This document shows positions 1-11,566 of a stretch of DNA of 64,000 nucleotides, in pieces (the first letter of the stretch is position 1; each line of letters starts with the position of its first letter). Both the position numbers and the translations under genes were made by a program. The stretch comes from Pteria penguin (Eukaryota; Mollusca; Bivalvia; Pterioida; Pteriidae): the NCBI GenBank assembly GCA_035048485.1, contig CM068586.1, positions 33,165,563 through 33,229,562 of the forward strand, read 5' to 3'. The notes beneath the pieces were generated by a model. That model made no database searches, had not been told where the DNA came from, and saw only the letters and a list, made by a program, of their open reading frames with translations.

Positions 1-2
1 GT

Positions 3-47
<45 letters not shown>
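3..47. repeat. (CT)n microsatellite
   Basis: Uninterrupted CT dinucleotide run at the left edge of the window, fading into a T-rich tract to about 75. Confidence 0.95.
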
Positions 48-52
<5 letters not shown>

Positions 53-75
53 TCTTCCTCTTTTTCTTTTTATTC

Positions 76-640
76 TATCGTTCTTTTAGCGGCTGTAATT
101 TTGTTTTAAATCATATCTAATTGGTTAGAACATAGATATTTAAGATTATTTTATAGATACTGTTCACATTAGAAATAAAGTCCAACGATGTTACTGTTAA
201 TTTCCTTTTCATTATCAGCATGGCTATAGATTTAGTTATAAAGTTATCATTTGAAATGCTGCTCACATTGAAAATAATGGTTTGCTGGAGTACTGTTCAA
301 ATTTTGAACTTAGCTGGGATTCTGGGATACTCGACACCGTGACTTGGCCGACTCCGATCTGTGACATGGGATCTCTTCAGCACCAATGGGTCAAGGACCA
401 ACAACAATCTTGAAGGCTGGAACAGTAAGCTGTCAAGTCGAGAGAGCTCATCCACACATATACAAGATCATCAGCATCATATTTTAGGACCAGCGAGCTA
501 CAAACGAGGTTAAGACGGTCCAGTACCGTAACGGGGCCGAGGCGCTTAATGTATGCTGTGTAAAGGAAGTTTATCTATGAAATGTGCTGAATTTATATAC
601 TTGCGGGAATATGTAAACAATATCTTCTAAAGTTATGTTA
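76..640. other. Intergenic stretch, nothing recognised
   Basis: No convincing coding region. The part near 350-580 is less AT-rich than its surroundings and can be read as a short string of codons with stops, which could be the remnant of a mobile element, but no motif supports a family. Confidence 0.4.
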
Positions 641-796
<156 letters not shown>

Positions 797-799
797 AAT

Positions 800-1897
800 C
801 AATCAATCAATTAATCTATCTGTATTTGTTGAGGAAAATTCGTGCGAACTACTTATGTGCAATTATTTCTATTGTTTAGTGTGCATAAGAAAAACTTATA
901 TAAATGAGAATTATGTATGGAGCTTAATCGACCTAATTTTGTGAACCCGGTATTATATACTGTCAAACTCCGTCAATATTAAAACAGGACTGTACAACTC
1001 TTTATTGAAATGAAACAAGAAACCGTTAAAACGGTAAGGTCGGATTGCTAAGCGTTGACAATCATTGAAAGTAGAATGTGTTTTGAAACACTATGCCTAC
1101 AGAAGGAACAGACTGCAATATAATCTACTTTAGTATAAGGGACAAAGTTAATAGGTCATTTAACTCGGTAACATCTGCAAAAGCTTCATTGGTTTAATGA
1201 GCATGCATAGCATGAAGATGTCTTTACCTCATGTGATGCAACTAGAGACAAATAATTGTACAAACTGACAGAGAAAAACTACAAGCTCAAAATTTATCTT
1301 TCAATAACCCCTTTACGCTGTAAATGGGCATTTAATATTGAACCCCTGGCGAAATTAGGACAATTACTCTACACTTACTCGTGTGGTTAGAAAGCACACA
1401 AGTCTCAAGGTCTTTCTATAATTGACTAAATTCACTACACTTGACTAAATTTGACCTTGAAACTGGCAACATTCAAGGTCTAAGTCACAAAGGTAACCAG
1501 GTATAGTGCTCATTGATGTCCATCTGTGTGCCAAGTTTGAAAGATCTAATTTTAATGATTTTTCTGTAGTTGATTAATACTTCGACATGCATTTGACTTT
1601 GAAACTGGAAACCTTCAAGGTCACGGTCACAAGCAAATATTTCAATAGATAGAGCTTATCAAGGTCTACATGTATTTTCTTACTTATTGATTTTTGGACA
1701 ACTGACCATAAATTGTAAAGTTGCTTATTTATATTTATTTATTTTTTGTTATGATTCAGTTTAAAAATAATAATGTTTTAAACTTTAGTGCAACACAATG
1801 ATAGAAAAATATGTGAAGTAAGATTTTATTACTTTATTTCTTCTCTTTTCTTTTTTTTTTTTCTTTAGATTATATTTAATGTATTTTATGTAATATA
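800..1897. other. Intergenic stretch with fragments of a dispersed repeat
   Basis: No gene recognised. Around 1440-1640 two similar passages each carry a 'TTGA(A)ACTGG...TTCAAGGTC' phrase about 160 bp apart. They resemble the GACCTTGA-rich dispersed repeats seen elsewhere in the window at 44.7, 46.8 and 50.8 kb. Confidence 0.4.

Positions 1898-1972
<75 letters not shown>
1898..1972. repeat. (TA)n microsatellite
   Basis: About 75 bp of pure TA, preceded by a T/TTC-rich tract from 1838. Confidence 0.95.
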
Positions 1973-1974
<2 letters not shown>

Positions 1975-2595
1975 GAACAAAAGAAAGCGCGCATTAACAT
2001 TTTAAAGGGCGGAGCTTGTCTGGATTCGCTCTAACTGGGTCGTGTACTACTATTTATAGAAAACACTCCAAATTCAAAAGAATTTCACAGAACCAACTCA
2101 TGGGAAAGTGAATCAACAAAATTACCTTTCACAGTTTTTCTTTGGTTTCAAGGCACGATCAAACTTTGAACAATGCACTTCCAATTTAATATGTGACACA
2201 AAACACCGTAGTGTACTACTGCAGACAACACAGGCCACTTCTGTAACATACTAACATCTTGAATTTCTTTGTAATCGACTAATTCATTATTGTATGATAA
2301 TCCTAGTATTTTGTTATCTTTTCTGTTTGAGGTTTTATTTAATATAAGAATTTTTCAGCCTTTCAAAATATTAAGTCTGTTACAAAAAGATGTTAAGAGA
2401 AAATTGAAAAGTTAGAACGCACGGTGTTTCGAAAATACTTATGTAAATTTAGCGTGGAATTTGATTTATTTTAAGTTTCAAAAATATTTTAAAACGATTT
2501 AGTAAATGGTAATATAAGGAATGAGCGTCTTATTAAATATGGTTCGTTATGTGCAAATTTTTCATTTTTTGAGAACCGCTTCGCGGTTCACGAAA
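1973..2595. other. Intergenic stretch, nothing recognised
   Basis: AT-rich non-coding sequence. No domain, RNA gene or clear repeat seen. Confidence 0.4.
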
Positions 2596-3020
2596 TTTGC
2601 GTGTGACCAATCAGTTTAAAACCATATCTTTATTCCGCTTTTCTATTTGTCCTGGTGACAAATATCTGATGAAACCTGGTGATCTGGTGAAACCCCGTAA
2701 GAGGTCATTTATTCTGGTGAACTCTGATGACGTTCCATTCTCCGAAACCGTTATTTCCCATAGCCAATTAATGACTCGGCTAGGCACGTGATAGTGATGC
2801 AATATGTAGCAAACACTGTTCAAAACTACCTTGTGGGTCACGCACGCTGTGAATGTTAATTTCATTCCTAGGAATTTGAGGCCGATCCACTGATTGGCTG
2901 AAAATCAGAGTTCACCAGAACATGACACCTTACGTAGTTTCGCGAGATCTTTATCCGTAATGGTACAAATAGAAAAACGGAATAAAGATCTGGTTTTAAT
3001 GAAATTGGCGTGTGACGAAC
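2596..3020. mobile_element. Foldback (inverted-repeat) element, MITE-like
   Basis: The left arm (about 2596-2733) and right arm (about 2903-3020) are imperfect inverted copies of each other. The inner ends pair perfectly over 17 bp (TTCTGGTGAACTCTGAT at 2712-2728 against its complement near 2904-2920). A second strong block pairs the TTTATTCCGCTTTTC passage near 2630 with GAATAAAGAT-type sequence near 2978. There is no coding capacity. A related single fragment (AGAATAAAGATATTG) lies near 9599. This suggests a dispersed non-autonomous element; the family is not recognised. Confidence 0.6.
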
Positions 3021-3041
3021 CAGAATTATATTCCATGAACA

Positions 3042-3065
3042 CCCCCCCCCCCCCACACACACACA
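3042..3065. repeat. Poly-C plus (CA)n
   Basis: A run of about 13 C followed by CA repeats, next to the foldback element. A second C run of about 17 lies at 3361-3377. Both are places where base count may be unreliable. Confidence 0.9.
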
Positions 3066-3881
3066 TAAGACACTTATTCCGTCAATAAAATGACACAAAG
3101 CTGAAAAATGTATGGAAATGACTAAGTCCATAGGCTGTGTCATTCTGCCTTGGATCCAGCACTGACATAAGCAACATATGTCTAGAGAAATTGATGATCA
3201 TTGATAATCCTCCGAAATAAATGCCAGTCTCTTATTTTACGTATTCACGCTGTCAAGGCTAAATGCGGATGTCCCTTCAGGCGCGGATCCCGAAATTGTG
3301 TGGAGAGGATTCCACTTTAAATGTATTTTTCTGAGAGGAAACCCACCCTTTTTTTGGGGCCCCCCCCCCCCCCCCCCGCTTCTCCAACCATGATTCTGTG
3401 TGTAAAATTACTTATTTTACACCGAAAAATAACCCCCAAAAATCTCCTGGGATGGAAATTTTTGCCGAATTTTGGGAAGTAATAGTAACGTTTCCCTTAA
3501 AATTGTTGATGATAAAACATCGATTTCCCATACGCCATTTTACGGGAATGATTTTCTCCCCCCAAATGCCAGTCCCTCCTATAACGTGAAGGGGCCTATA
3601 CAGCACGAGTACTGCTATGGTCATGATTTGGATGGGTTTTTTTTCTGGTTCTTAATCTGGAAATCCAGGAAAGGAACATGTTACTTTTCTTGTATACTTG
3701 TAAGATTACGCCCCCATGTCGGCCATCTGGAAAATCTTAAAATTTGTTATTCTCTCATATATATATCTCAGAGCAATTTTTAAAGAATGCATACAACATG
3801 TAGGAAACTTACTAAAGTTATACGTTTTACTACAGAAGCTGCATGATTATATAGAGACGGAGTTACCGGTCATATTGTTAC

Positions 3882-4310
3882 ATGATGAGATCCCCAAGTG
3901 TTGCCTCCATCACTGCCATCATCGTTATTCTGTCGGCATGTCTCCTCCTGGGATGGAATTTTCTGCATTCAAATGTTCAGTACTTCAAGATACAAGTTCC
4001 TGTGTCTGATCTGAGTAACAATAGGTTACCTCTCAAAGTTCCGCAAAAAATGATCAAGTATGTTTTATCTGCAGTGCCGTTTATTCCAAGAAGCTCGGAC
4101 TCTCCGAAAAACCTCACCGACGAGGCTAAACAACTGCTACAGAAACTGAACGAAGAGAAAGTGAAACAAGACGATCCTCAACTAGTGCAAGCAATACGGG
4201 ATTATTTTGTGCTGCCGCCATCTAGAGAACCGTACAATTTGGATAATCCCGGTCGATTAGAGTATTCGAGAGGTCAAACCCCCTTTGTCGACAGCAGACT
4301 TAATTATATG
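3882..4310 (+). CDS. FkbM-domain (Methyltransf_21) Star-like protein, exon 1
   Basis: First coding exon of a three-exon gene (exons 3882-4310, 7050-7244, 11005-11388; 335 codons in all). It encodes a short cytoplasmic N-terminus, one signal-anchor membrane segment at about residues 8-28, a polar stalk, and the conserved stretch before the catalytic domain (DPQLVQAIRDYFVLPPS, about 98-114), which recurs in invertebrate Star/FkbM-like proteins. The exon ends in phase 0 at a strong donor, ATG|GTGAGT. Two ATGs are in tandem at 3882 and 3885; the second has A at -3 and may be the one used. The predicted protein is type II, probably Golgi or ER, with its domain in the lumen. FkbM proteins are SAM-dependent O-methyltransferases, but animal Star-like members are not well characterised and the substrate cannot be inferred. 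Confidence 0.85.
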
Positions 4311-5587
4311 GTGAGTAACTGAGATATACTCCCGCCATTCAGATTTTACAATAATGCCATCAAAATCGAACTTGGTGCATTTGACGGATTTTATTTTTCA
4401 TATTGTCATCATTAAAAATTACAAAATGCACTGTGGCTGGTCGATTGTTGATTTCGTTTTTATCTTTACACTTTTGTGTCACTTGCGAAGCAGTGTGACA
4501 TAAAGGGAAAATTTTGTCTGACGTCTGTCAGTCTGATGCTTAAAATGCCTTTATTACAGGAGCTTTTTATATTTTAACTTTTTTCATTAAAATAAATGTC
4601 ATTGTATTATGGACTGGTGTTCTTCCTATTGAAAAGTGCTGTACTATAAATCCTGATACCTAGAGTGAAGTGTGGAGCTTAGATGTGTTACAACGTCTAA
4701 GTTTGGGAAGTTAGAGTACAGCCAACCGTGCTCTAACTTCCGTGTATAATGGAGTGAAGATAACATCAAATTTCAAACTTAATTGAGATATTGGATTCAC
4801 TGCAAGGTAAAAATTTGAGATTGAATCTGTAGAAATTGAGCTAGTCACAAATTTTAAAGTCATTAACCTGGGGCTTCCTACTTCGTCAAGTGCCGTCATA
4901 TCGATATCAAAGTTGCCGAACAATTCAATTCCAGAGTCTTCATCGTCAAATTTTAAAAAGTCCGTACCGATAATGTGGTTTCCTCGATTTCTTTCTGCTC
5001 TTATATTTGTGATAATGCGTAATGAAAAAAAGTCACTGTGGCACAATCGAAATTTGGGGACGGGACTTAATTAGTGTAATATAATACAAGACATTTTAGT
5101 ATATGTGTTCATATGAATAATTGTTAATTTGTAGAATATATATATATATATATGTCTACATATAGGCCTATACATGTTTTTTCATATTTGTACATATGTG
5201 AAGTAGCATGCTATGTATACATGGCAAACCGACTTAATTATAACTTACAAATGTCTACATATGTACCTATGTATAACTTTTTATATACATAAATGTATTT
5301 CTGTACTGTATTTGAATACTGGTTTACCATTACTTTTATACTTGTATTTACTAGTGATTGCATATTTACATGTTTCTACGTGTATTTGTATCTGTATAAA
5401 TACTAACACTTGATTCACGTCGGCCTATCATAAATGTATTTAAAATTTTGTACAAATGGAGAGAGCTTTATATAAGCTATCTGCTTGCTGCTCAATCCAT
5501 AAATTGATGCATATGTATATATCTTATTAATGTATATTTTTCACAATAAATACTGTTTAAACCAAGACATTTGAAGAACATTTACTC

Positions 5588-5688
5588 GGTTTATTGGGAT
5601 TTGTAGTACAGGCACAAATGGGTGGTACTCGTTGCTGACGCAACTCGTACCCGTCCATTTATGCCTGTACTACAAATCCCAATAGACC
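5588..5688. repeat. Near-perfect inverted repeat (hairpin)
   Basis: The two ~47-bp arms are close inverted copies. The outer part includes ATTGGGATTTGTAGTACAGG at 5593-5612, paired with its exact complement ending near 5684; the inner part has a few mismatches and a loop of only a few bases around GACGC. It sits in intron 1 directly left of long trinucleotide runs. It could be a small foldback MITE or a structured intronic element. Confidence 0.75.
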
Positions 5689-5731
5689 TCGTAAAGATGA
5701 ATGTATGCGTGTATGTATATGTATATATGTC

Positions 5732-5783
5732 TATTATTATTATTATTATTATTATTGTTGTTGTTGTTATTATTATCATTATT

Positions 5784-5821
<38 letters not shown>

Positions 5822-5836
5822 TATTATTATTATCTG
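5732..5836. repeat. Compound trinucleotide microsatellite (ATT/GTT/ATC)n
   Basis: Successive runs of ATT, GTT, ATT and ATC (about 14 ATC units) and again ATT, in intron 1. Homopolymeric open frames on both strands are artefacts. Confidence 0.95.
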
Positions 5837-6056
5837 TGTTTTAATGAAAGTGGGGAATGTACTATTTGAATTATATTAAGCTTTGATTGACTTCTTTGGA
5901 AGTAATGAAAACAATCTTATAATTAACAAGGATAGAGCGCTCACAGTACTCTACAAGAATTGCCGTTTTTCAGACAGATCCGTCCCGATGAATCCAGGGT
6001 GGGGTAATTTAAGCCCCAAAGGATATCCTTCTTTGACAAATTATTTCAGACCAGCT

Positions 6057-6164
6057 CCACATGGGGTAAATCTATGGTATGGCAAAGTAGGTCCACATGG
6101 GGTACATCCATGGTATGGCAAAGTAGGTCCTTATAGGATACATCCATGGTATGGCAAAGTAGGT
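6057..6164. repeat. 36-bp minisatellite, three copies
   Basis: Three head-to-tail 36-bp units at 6057, 6093 and 6129, each with the core CATGGTATGGCAAAGTAGGT or a close variant. As 36 is a multiple of three, an open frame crosses them with a WYGKVGP period. There is no other sign of coding, and it lies in the intron. The flanking text (GCCAGATCCGTC-like) resembles the dispersed repeat at 7290-7640. Confidence 0.85.
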
Positions 6165-7049
6165 CCAGGGACGTGCCATCGGAGTAAAGGAAAAGTTTAG
6201 ATGGATTACATAAAGTGTTCTAGAATGACGAGGAAATAATTTTGATTCAACTCTTACATAAATGTTCTGAAAATTGAGAAAATTCCGATACTTTCTAAGC
6301 TTCTCGTGTGCTTATTTTGCTCAGTTGAGCAATATAGGTCCATTCTGGTCTTTCACGTATTGCAAAATAAATCTTTTGTAACTGATTTTTGACACTTTTA
6401 TGGCGTGTTCTCTGTCTTTTTTCTTCTTTATCAGTTTTATGTATATATATATATATATATAAATATCGATATAAATGTTCTTGCGTATAGAATATAAATA
6501 TATATATTTATAATTTCTTGGACTTGGAGCTAGGGTTGGGCAACAAAGATTCCCGGTACTTTCCTTTGACAAACGTCTTCAGACTGATTGTAAACTAAGA
6601 TAAACAAATAACAAATCAAATACATTAGTGATTTTGAAGTCTGTCGAAAGAAGCATTCTTGTTTTTGGTTCCTTTGTGGCGATTTGACATCATCTCGGAC
6701 ATTTTTCTTCACATTTTCAAATTCTTCCCGTCATTTTCTTGTGGAAAATTTATATCTAATTAGTATTGTTATGTCTGTTTCCACTTTTAAAACTTAAATG
6801 GGAAAGAAAGGGACGGGTTCTTTTGTCTGTTATATACAGTTTTGTACAATTTCTCCTAAATAAAAAGATTTGGATAAAAGACTCAGTGTCCTTACCGGCT
6901 AGATCCAGGGGTTTGTCCATGTTGAGGCAATGTAGGTCCAGGCAAGTAAAGGCAATGAAATATTGTGAATCAACAAAATCTGACATCACTGTTAATTTTG
7001 TCATGAATTTCATGTACGATTTTATAGATGTATTTTTTTCTTTCTGAAG

Positions 7050-7244
7050 GAATCTGGATTCTATGTGGAGTGTGGCGGTCTTACTGGGGAAAAAGGGTCG
7101 AACACCCTTTTCTTCGAAAAAGTCAGAAAATGGAACGGTCTTGTGATTGAAGCTGATCCTGGAAATTTTAAAATTCTGAAATCGAAAAACAGAAAAGCAT
7201 TTATAATGAATGCATGCCTTAATCCATATGGTTATCCCGCTGAA
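7050..7244 (+). CDS. FkbM-domain protein, exon 2 (SAM-binding core)
   Basis: 65 codons in phase 0 on both sides, from the acceptor TTTCTGAAG| to the donor GAA|GTAAGT. It encodes the start of the methyltransferase fold: GFYVECGG (residues 146-153, glycine-rich SAM loop), a SNTLFFE block, WNGLVIEADP (the acidic residue of motif II) and AFIMNACL. These match the order and spacing of the PF05050 FkbM family, and the reading frame joins both neighbours without adjustment. Confidence 0.88.
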
Positions 7245-7289
7245 GTAAGTTTTAAGATATGCGTTTTACAGTTAAAATACAGACTGACC

Positions 7290-7640
7290 TCTTTAGCTCA
7301 CCTGAGTCGAAGGCTTAATCGAGTTAGTGCAACCATTCCTAGTCTTCGTCCGTATGTTCGTCTGTTCTAATCATTTAAATTTCGACTGCTTCTTGAAAAC
7401 TTCTGAAGGAATTTTGATTGCTCTTCGTAGGGATGAAGAACTCAATGTCCCCTTGAAGCGTTGCTTTTCGGCCAGATCCGTCAAAAAGTGAATCCAAGAT
7501 AGGGCCATATAGACCCAAAAGTGCATTCTCCTTTATTCAACTTCTTCACACAGGCTACATAGATCAAGAAACTAAAACATCAGAGTAGTTAGAAGGGTGT
7601 CTTAAAAGAAATATTGCTGGTTTTGGTTCAGTTGTCTTTT
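7290..7640. repeat. Dispersed repeat fragment (AGCTCACCTGAG family)
   Basis: It opens with TAGCTCACCTGAGTCGAAGG, a palindromic-type head, and continues with a 'CTTCT...GAAACTTCTGAAGGAATTTTGAT' passage. A related passage lies at 9745-9990 in the same orientation and another near 6530-6720. From memory, this phrase recurs in bivalve genomes; no database check was possible. Confidence 0.45.
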
Positions 7641-7828
7641 ATTTGACGGCTTGTCGACTTTGTCATTTTTTAATATTTTATGAAAGTTCTTGGACTTTTT
7701 TTCTGTTTGTATGTTGTTTATAATGCATTGATTTTGTATATTTTATCTCATTTTGTGTCATTAAAGAGAAGCATTTCTTAGCCAACTTTCAGGGATTGTT
7801 TGGACATAATAGATATATATGTCCCTAT

Positions 7829-7932
7829 AAACACACACACATATACACACCTACACACATATCCCCATACACCACACCACATACACACCACACTGCATAC
7901 ACACCCTCACACAAAGAGACAAGCACACACAC
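7829..7932. repeat. CA-rich low-complexity tract
   Basis: Imperfect (CA)n, ACACCACAC and CATACACAC repeats, followed by a short G run at 7951-7958. Confidence 0.85.
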
Positions 7933-7981
7933 GAAAAACTATAAAAAAGGGGGGGGGGCACATGTATATTAGCCGAATTAC

Positions 7982-8423
7982 TTCAGCCATTTTTGGTACA
8001 AAATCTGGATTTTTACTGGTATTTATGTGGCCAAAAGGGGGGGAGGGGGCTTTAAACCCGTCACTGTTCATATAACTTAGAGTCTACAACAAACTTCAGA
8101 TGGCTTATATTCGGTATTAAAGACCCTGGATCATTCCCGGTGTGCCTTGTCCCACATAGTAGATTTTTTACCTGGTTTAAAATACGAAATGCGATATTCC
8201 CATTCAGCCATTTTTGGTACAAAATCTTGGATTATTACTGGTATTTATGTGGCCAAAAGGGGGGGAGGGGGCTTTAAACCCGTCACTGTTCATATAACTT
8301 AGAGTCTACAACAAACTTCAGATGGCTTATATTCGGTATTAAAGACCCTGGATCATTCCCGGTGTGCCTTGTCCCACATAGTAGATTTTTTACCTGGTTT
8401 AAAATACGAAATGCGATATTCCC
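7982..8423. repeat. 221-bp tandem duplication
   Basis: Two adjacent copies, 7982-8202 and 8203-8423, both beginning TTCAGCCATTTTTGGTACAA and ending GCGATATTCCC. They differ at only a few bases (for example AAATCTGG against AAATCTTGG), so the duplication is recent. It lies inside intron 2. Confidence 0.9.
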
Positions 8424-9462
8424 ACCTCGGAATCGAGCCACGTGCAACCAATTTAAGATAAAAACTTCACCCCCGGTGTCTGCTAAGCATGCCGTAATAT
8501 ATGTACGTCATTGGAACAATCATTTTGGGGGCTGTCTCCGTGAGAAGTAAAGACGACTGACGTGTATGTAAACAAGGTATCGAGTCATAAGGCTAAAGTA
8601 TCACTATAAAATGTTTAAAACATTTTGAGATAATTTGCGACAGTTTTGCGTAATAAAATGAAATTTCGCGTCATTTGGCAACAGTAAAATATTTTAACCC
8701 TATCAAAATGAGCCCATCGGCTTTCGTATAAAGACAATAAAGCTTCTTTTGTTTACACCCGAACCGATGTGTGCAATTTCTCAGAATTCGGGACTTCATG
8801 AAATTGCCAAATGGAAAATCGTTATTTCTTATCTTTCATCTTCAGCCTGTTACCTGGTTCAGCGACTATTTAGTTCTGAAGGCGAGAAATTGCGATTGTG
8901 AATTATATTACATACTTTCAAAGAAAGCCAGGGACAAACTACTATACTGAGTCTTTACTTTCTTGATACTCGGGATCAAGTTTATTATTTTATTTAGACC
9001 TTTTTCGTATAGTGATTTTCTATTATGACGTAACAATCCAAGAATTGACGTCATGAGAAAAAATTCCGACAAAATTTTATGTTGGCATTGGGCTCCTTGT
9101 ATGATTTAAAATATGAAATTTCTGTATTGAACCTATTGATGAGGTCAGATATTGTTAGACTAATAGAAAATTGTTGTTGTAGTAAATATTGAAATGTCAA
9201 CAGTCTGTCATCATAAGGGGGGAAACTTATTCACAATTATTGAAGATTTATTGAACATTTACGTCCACAGACAGGGGATGCACGTGCTTCCCAGACTGCC
9301 TTCATATTGAGTCAAAAAGCAAATATTTCTTCTATGAATGGTTTTATGAAAAACATTATACTACAGTTCCCCTTTCTGAGATTTAACTTTAAAGTTTTTT
9401 TTTCCTTTGTTTCTGTGTGTGTGTGTGAGTGTGGTGATTTTTCTTTTTCTTTCCATTTTAGT

Positions 9463-9463
9463 T

Positions 9464-9518
<55 letters not shown>

Positions 9519-9524
9519 TTATTT
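9463..9524. repeat. (TTTA)n microsatellite
   Basis: About 15 TTTA units, preceded by a short (GT)n at 9415-9428. Confidence 0.95.
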
Positions 9525-9744
9525 TATTTTAGTTTCCGAAAATGAATACTCTGCTTATCTATTAGTCCCACTGCGGATAATGGAACCAGTACAGAGGCAG
9601 AATAAAGATATTGTCTAAACTTTTAATCAGATGCAAATGAATACCACGTGTTTCTAAAATAATATGCACCAGTGGCAACTTTATAGCAAACCTGAGCCAT
9701 TGTCAAAGTACACGGCCTGTTGTCCATCCCATCAGTCGTCACTA

Positions 9745-9990
9745 AAACTTTCACATTTTCGACTTCTTCAGAACCACTGAAGGGATTTTGCTGAAACTTG
9801 GTTGGGATGAAGTATTCAAGGTCCCATATAAGCTACTGTTGTTAGGCCACATATACCTCGATGGTTCTCTCCTACGACAAACCTTTTCTGAAGATCGATT
9901 ACATACCAAATACATAAGATTTATGTAGATGGGTGTTTTTAATTGATGGTTCCATTCAAAATCAAATTTTGAACAATTTTTCTGGGGGTT
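9745..9990. repeat. Dispersed repeat fragment related to 7290-7640
   Basis: Shares the phrases 'CGACTTCTTCAGAACCACTGAAGGGATTTTG', 'GGATGAAGTATTCAAGGTCCC' and a GGCCACATATA passage, in the same order as the 7385-7510 region, with substantial divergence. Confidence 0.4.
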
Positions 9991-11004
9991 TCTCAAACTT
10001 TGTTAGTTTCTGATAATTTTAAATGCCTTTCAGTTCAACTGATCCGAAAGTATCTACTACATCGTTTGATTAAAATATCTAGATACGTACGAGTTCAAAA
10101 TTATAGATATGTATCTTTATAATTCAAAATCTTAATGTATACCCGGCAGACAAGACGCTGAATAAGCTATCGTTGATAATATAGTAGTTTATCTTGACAT
10201 GTTTTAAATCAATCCCTTTTCTGAAGACAGAATATCCATTTTCAGATAAATCAAGTCAAAATTTACAATTTTTATCGTTTTAGTAAAAATATTTATCTAA
10301 TAAATTTCTAAACACTGCAAGCCCTCCCCGTTTTACTTAAGGATAAAATTTACTGCACCCTCATAATTACCAAAATTATGCTTAAACCAACATCCCCCCC
10401 CTAAAAAAATAAATACTAAAATAAACTGAAACGGAAAACAAAACCAAAACAAAGAATGCACTTTAAAATACAAGCTTAAGGTTAATAAAAATGAGCGTCG
10501 CTCCTTACCGTCGGTTATCTACGTATAACCGGGCAGTAACGATATAAAGTATTGTCTGATGATGTTTACTATACATATTCAATACTAAAGATGATATGAA
10601 CATAAGTACCTGCAATAGACTTACAAAGGCATGGCGAAGGTCTGGAATAGCAAATATGCATTTATAGACATTATAGAGAAATTGACGGAGGATGAGCATC
10701 AGAGATAATATATGAAATACTGAGACTTAGTTAAGCAATTTAAGGAAACCGACATAACACGTTGAAAGACAAATGCAGTGAGTGAGTGAAACAACACTCA
10801 GATATTACTAGAGATACTATACAAAAATGTACATATAAAATGGAATAAATGTCATTATTGACTGTACATGTACTCTGTAAGGTGGGAATGTTTATGTGGC
10901 ATTACTTATAAACTCAGCCAGAAAAGTGGGATTTTTCACCTCACCCCCTTTTCCCTCTTACGTCTATGACAATGCAGAGTCACAAAATATATTTATATTT
11001 TCAG

Positions 11005-11388
11005 CTTTCATTTAACAAAGCTCTGAATAGAGGGAGAGTTATCCATGATGAAGAGAGTCGACAGTGGATTAGAAATCAACATATAGAGCTTAGAGCAGTC
11101 AAAGTACAATGTTTTCCCTTTTATTCTATATTGTTGGCACTCAATCAAACTCGAGTGGACTTCTTCAGTTTGGATATAGAAGGCGATGAATTAAATGTGT
11201 TGAAGACTATCCCATGGGATAAAGTAGACATCCGGATGCTAGCAGTGGAGTATGTCCATGAAACTGGAAAACATCAGAATCTGCAACGTTATATGGAAAG
11301 TGTTGGGTACGATACCCTACTGAAAATGCAGAGGGACGATGGGGGTGTCAATGACTTGATATTCAGGAAAAAAGGACTGACTCATTGA
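11005..11388 (+). CDS. FkbM-domain protein, exon 3 (C-terminal half of domain)
   Basis: 127 codons then TGA. It begins in phase 0 after ATATTTTCAG|. It encodes VQCFPFYSILLAL (about residues 242-254), then the family hallmark VDFFSLDIEGDELNVLKTIP (259-278) followed by WDKVDIRMLAVEY and a C-terminal NDLIF strand. The join AE|LSFNKAL matches the position where family members read 'EVSF', so no exon seems missing. The total of 335 aa is normal for small Star-like FkbM proteins. All motif blocks expected for the fold are present, so the gene looks intact. Confidence 0.88.
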   Translation, partial: LSFNKALNRGRVIHDEESRQWIRNQHIELRAVKVQCFPFYSILLALNQTRVDFFSLDIEGDELNVLKTIPWDKVDIRMLAVEYVHETGKHQNLQRYMESVGYDTLLKMQRDDGGVNDLIFRKKGLTH

Positions 11389-11566
11389 TAGTAGTAATTT
11401 CTAAATGATTTTGATGTTTTAATAACTATTTTATGTATTTGTATTTGTTTCTTATTGAAAGCAAGTATAATTATGCAATACATGTATGGTACCGTACTCT
11501 ATTTTTTGTAAGTTGCCTTGTAAGATTGGCGACTGTAGCTCAGGTTCAGTCGCACCACATTTCGCC

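Larger units (their letters stand above)
4311..7049. other. Intron 1 of the FkbM-domain gene
   Basis: Bounded by GTGAGT at 4311 and a pyrimidine-rich acceptor (TTTTTTTCTTTCTGAAG) ending at 7049. It contains a hairpin, trinucleotide runs, a three-copy minisatellite and a short TA run at 6439-6461, listed separately where large. No other gene recognised. Confidence 0.75.
7245..11004. other. Intron 2 of the FkbM-domain gene
   Basis: Runs from GTAAGT at 7245 to ATATTTTCAG at 11004. It contains dispersed-repeat fragments, a CA-rich tract, a 221-bp tandem duplication and a TTTA run. No independent gene seen, although 10000-11000 is otherwise featureless. Confidence 0.7.

Noticed and set aside
340..590. 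Possible C-terminal pol or other retroelement remnant
   Set aside because: The translation has stops and no recognisable motif.
2597..3143. Small open frames on both strands in the foldback element
   Set aside because: Explained by the inverted repeat; no protein family recognised.
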